Source of the DNA: Chloroflexota bacterium
GTDB taxonomy: Bacteria; Chloroflexota; UBA11872
Length of the DNA stretch: 64,000 nucleotides
Assembly: GCA_022824495.1 (NCBI GenBank)
Contig: JAJDZU010000012.1
Location: 1 to 64,000 of the forward strand
Reading direction: 5' to 3'
Shown in pieces: positions 61,839 through 64,000 of this stretch; the stretch's first letter is position 1, and each line of letters begins with the position of its first letter. The notes beneath the pieces were generated by a model, which was given only the letters and a program-made list of their open reading frames with translations, was not told the DNA's origin and ran no database searches. The position numbers were made by a program, and so were the translations under genes.

Positions 61839-63899
61839 ATGCACGCTGATTCAGGGACTGTGAAGCAGATCGACGTGGCGGTGATTGGGGGGACGCCGGC
61901 GGGGGTGGCGGCGGCGATTGCGGCGGCGCGCGAGGGGCTGGAGGTGGTGCTGGTAGAGCCGTCGCGGCACCTGGGCGGGCTGATGACGAGCGGGCTGGGG
62001 GCGACGGATATCCGGCCGAACGAGTCGGTAGGCGGGATCTTCCGGCGGTTCGTGGGATTGGTGCGCGAGCACTACGCGTCGACGTACGGCGAGGACTCGG
62101 AGCAGGTTCGGGTCTGCAACGACGGGTATCGGTTCGAGCCTTCGGTGGCGGAGCGGTTGCTGGATGAGCTGGTTGGGGATCAGGAGCGGCTGGAGGTCTG
62201 GCGGGGGTGGCGGCTGGCCTGGGAGGGCGGGGCGTCGATGCCGGAGGGCGGGCGCTGGTTGGTGCATACGGAGCCGGGCGCGGACGTGTCGCGGATTGAC
62301 GAGACGCCGGAGTGCCGGGTCAGGGCAGTGACGCTGGCGGCGGTGGACGCGCGGGGGCGGGCCACCGGTGAGCAGGCGCGGCTTGAGGCGCAGGTGTTTG
62401 TGGACGCGACGTACGAGGGGGACGTGGCGCTTGGTGCTGGCGCGGCGTACCGGATCGGGCGCGAGGGTCGAGAGGAACTGGGCGAGTCGCATGCCGGGGT
62501 GGTGTACCAGGACTTTCACGACCGGATGACGTATCCGGGGTCCAGCGGGAAAGCGGATCGGCGCATCCAGGCGTACAACTACCGGCTGTGTTTGACCGAC
62601 GATCCGGCGAACCGGCGCGACGTTGAACGGCCGGCGGATTACGACCGCCGCGTGTACGCGCCGCTGGTGGACGACGTGCGGAGCGGGCGGATGCCAGGGT
62701 TCTGGGGGCCGCGGGGCGGGACGGCGGTGCTGAACTTCGTGCCGATGCCGAACCGGAAGTCGGACGCGAACAACCATCACTATTGCTTCACGTCCAGCGA
62801 CTGGGCCGAGGCGAACCTCGACTACCCGGAGGCGGGACCGGAGCGTCGGCTGGAGATCGCAGAAGCGCACCGGGCCTATACCGAGGGTCTGGTGTGGTTC
62901 TGTCAGAACGACCGCGAACTGCCGGCGGACTTCCGGGAGGCGGCGCGGGCGTGGGGGCCGGCGGCGGACGAGTTCCAGGACAACGGCGGGTTTCCGCGGC
63001 AGATGTACGTGCGCGAGGGCTGCCGGATCCTGGGCGGCTACCTGTTCAGCGCCGGTGACGCGCTGCTGGACAGTTCAGGCGGGCGTTCGCCGGTGCAAGG
63101 GGACAGCGTGGCATCGGGCGGGTACCAGATTGACTCGCACGCCACGCGGCAGCGAGAGGACCTGGGGCTTGGCGACCCAGGAGATGGAGGCGTGCCGAAT
63201 GGGCGGAAGGTAGCGCTGGAGGGGTTTATCGGGCTGCACGAGGAGACGGTGCCGTACCAGATTCCGTATCGGGTGATGGCGCCGGAGGGCATCGACGGGT
63301 TGCTGGTGCCGGTGGCGGTGTCGGCCAGTCACCTGGGGTACGGGACGATCCGCATGGAACCGGTGTGGATGGCGCTGGGCGAGGCGGCGGGGACCGCGGC
63401 GGCGCTGGCGCTAACGCGGGGCGTGCGGGTGCGGGACGTGCCGCGTGGGGTGTTGCAGCGGGAGTTGCTGGCGCGGGGACAGGTCATTACGTATTTCGAT
63501 GATGTGGCACCGGCCGGGTTCGCGGGATTCGAGAAGCAGGCGGCAGATCTGTCGAAGGCGGCGCAGTTCTGGGGCGCTCGGGGGTTCTTTGGGCAGTACG
63601 CGGCGCGACCGGATGAGCCGCTGACACAGGGCGAGGCGCAACGGTGGGCATGGCTGGCGCGGCGGGCGGTGGATCCGTGGCGGCCTGTCGAGGTGAATTC
63701 AGGGTTGTTCGACGATCAAACGCCCTGTAGCTGGTCCACGTTTACGGACATCGTGCGCGAGTGGATGGCCGAGCCGTCGCCGCTCCGAGTGTCAATGGGA
63801 GGGTTGCCGGAACTGCCGACGCCAGAGCAGCCGGAGGCAAAGATTAGCCGCAGCGAAGCCTGCCGGTTGATCGACCGGCTGTACGGCGAGTTGGTCTAG
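61839..63899 (+). CDS. FAD-dependent oxidoreductase (FAD_oxidored family)
   Basis: The 686-aa product has an N-terminal dinucleotide fold VAVIGGTPAGVAAAI with VVLVEPSRHLGG, a central FAD_oxidored region (FVDATYEGDVALGAGAAYRIGREG and GTIRMEPVWMALGEAAGTAAALA), and a C-terminal extension with an unidentified fold. ATG 61839 is chosen over GTG 61860; a longer frame to 61761 has no similarity. These enzymes are common in planctomycetes and Chloroflexota relatives that degrade complex carbohydrates; the substrate is unknown. Confidence 0.88.
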   Translation: MHADSGTVKQIDVAVIGGTPAGVAAAIAAAREGLEVVLVEPSRHLGGLMTSGLGATDIRPNESVGGIFRRFVGLVREHYASTYGEDSEQVRVCNDGYRFEPSVAERLLDELVGDQERLEVWRGWRLAWEGGASMPEGGRWLVHTEPGADVSRIDETPECRVRAVTLAAVDARGRATGEQARLEAQVFVDATYEGDVALGAGAAYRIGREGREELGESHAGVVYQDFHDRMTYPGSSGKADRRIQAYNYRLCLTDDPANRRDVERPADYDRRVYAPLVDDVRSGRMPGFWGPRGGTAVLNFVPMPNRKSDANNHHYCFTSSDWAEANLDYPEAGPERRLEIAEAHRAYTEGLVWFCQNDRELPADFREAARAWGPAADEFQDNGGFPRQMYVREGCRILGGYLFSAGDALLDSSGGRSPVQGDSVASGGYQIDSHATRQREDLGLGDPGDGGVPNGRKVALEGFIGLHEETVPYQIPYRVMAPEGIDGLLVPVAVSASHLGYGTIRMEPVWMALGEAAGTAAALALTRGVRVRDVPRGVLQRELLARGQVITYFDDVAPAGFAGFEKQAADLSKAAQFWGARGFFGQYAARPDEPLTQGEAQRWAWLARRAVDPWRPVEVNSGLFDDQTPCSWSTFTDIVREWMAEPSPLRVSMGGLPELPTPEQPEAKISRSEACRLIDRLYGELV

Positions 63900-63921
63900 G
63901 CGACGACTCGTCGAGCGGCGT

Positions 63922-64000
63922 CTAGAGCCCGATGCTGTTGAGGAGGCGGCGGAGGAAGCCGATGTGCTCGCCTTCGCGGAAGGTGAGCACATGGACGTCG
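63922..64000 (-). CDS. C-terminal fragment of a gene cut by the window end
   Basis: The minus strand reads DVHVLTFREGEHIGFLRRLL and ends NSIGL with TAG at 63922-63924. The sequence is protein-like (a strand, then a helix), but too short to identify. The gene continues beyond the window and converges with the FAD oxidoreductase. Confidence 0.6.
   Translation of the reverse strand, partial: DVHVLTFREGEHIGFLRRLLNSIGL

Noticed and set aside
1-64000. tRNA or rRNA genes
   Set aside because: I saw no cloverleaf or TTCGANNC-type T-loop with matching stems, nor rRNA sequence; a covariance-model search would be needed to exclude them.

Overview
This is one contig piece of a GC-rich bacterial chromosome with dense, mostly single-copy genes. 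It carries core genes (gyrA, mnmG, pgsA, a rodZ-like gene, dnaE and the block rpsF-ssb-rpsR) mixed with many catabolic oxidoreductases: a tungsten/molybdenum aldehyde oxidoreductase, aldo/keto reductases, Gfo/Idh/MocA, SDR, zinc dehydrogenase, sulfatase and FAD_oxidored. GTG and TTG starts are common. The mix, the Chloroflexota-like S18 and gyrase, and the hairpin repeats between genes fit a heterotrophic Chloroflexota relative (SAR202/Dehalococcoidia-like) or a similar marine or sponge-associated lineage. That placement is inference; no rRNA or tRNA gene is visible.

Layout. 1-750: two tandem ~290-bp repeats and hairpin elements, then gyrA and a Nudix gene. 3.9-6.8 kb: a DUF4349/DUF11 lipoprotein and a 5'-truncated tandem copy. 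7.1-9.1 kb: mnmG on the minus strand, divergent from an unrecognised four-gene membrane cassette (9.2-13.1 kb) whose last product ends in an HflK/SPFH-like region; this is followed by rodZ-like, pgsA and a dehydrogenase. 15.6-24 kb: two VapBC-type modules, an ABC exporter, TfoX-N, two tandem SRPBCC genes, a cation diffusion facilitator, and AOR with a MoaD-like partner. 24-31 kb: SMP-30, aldo/keto reductase, a NYN nuclease behind a strong hairpin leader, and dnaE. 31-39 kb: a small zinc-finger membrane protein, MFS, a parvulin, rpsR-ssb-rpsF, a hydrolase with UdgB, and an ABC-2 exporter operon.

40-56 kb is the accessory part. It holds McrBC, with an Ig-like domain in McrB and an AT-rich N-terminal half; a DUF433/DUF5615 toxin-antitoxin pair beside an inverted remnant of the same antitoxin; two small paralogous genes, each broken by a different stop codon, flanking an intact 209-210 aa gene; an AlbA/Schlafen-type ATPase protein between copies of a ~50-bp dispersed repeat; a methyltransferase cut by an amber codon; a VapC remnant; ParDE; and a 31-residue Cys/Asp-rich microprotein with an excellent ribosome binding site. 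56-64 kb returns to repair and catabolic genes (AlkD-like, SDR, zinc dehydrogenase, sulfatase, an orphan DNA methyltransferase, DUF2905, FAD oxidoreductase) and ends inside a minus-strand gene.

The best candidates for undescribed biology are the Cys/Asp microprotein, the four-gene SPFH-like cassette, the broken small-gene/209-aa module and the mosaic Ig-containing McrB.
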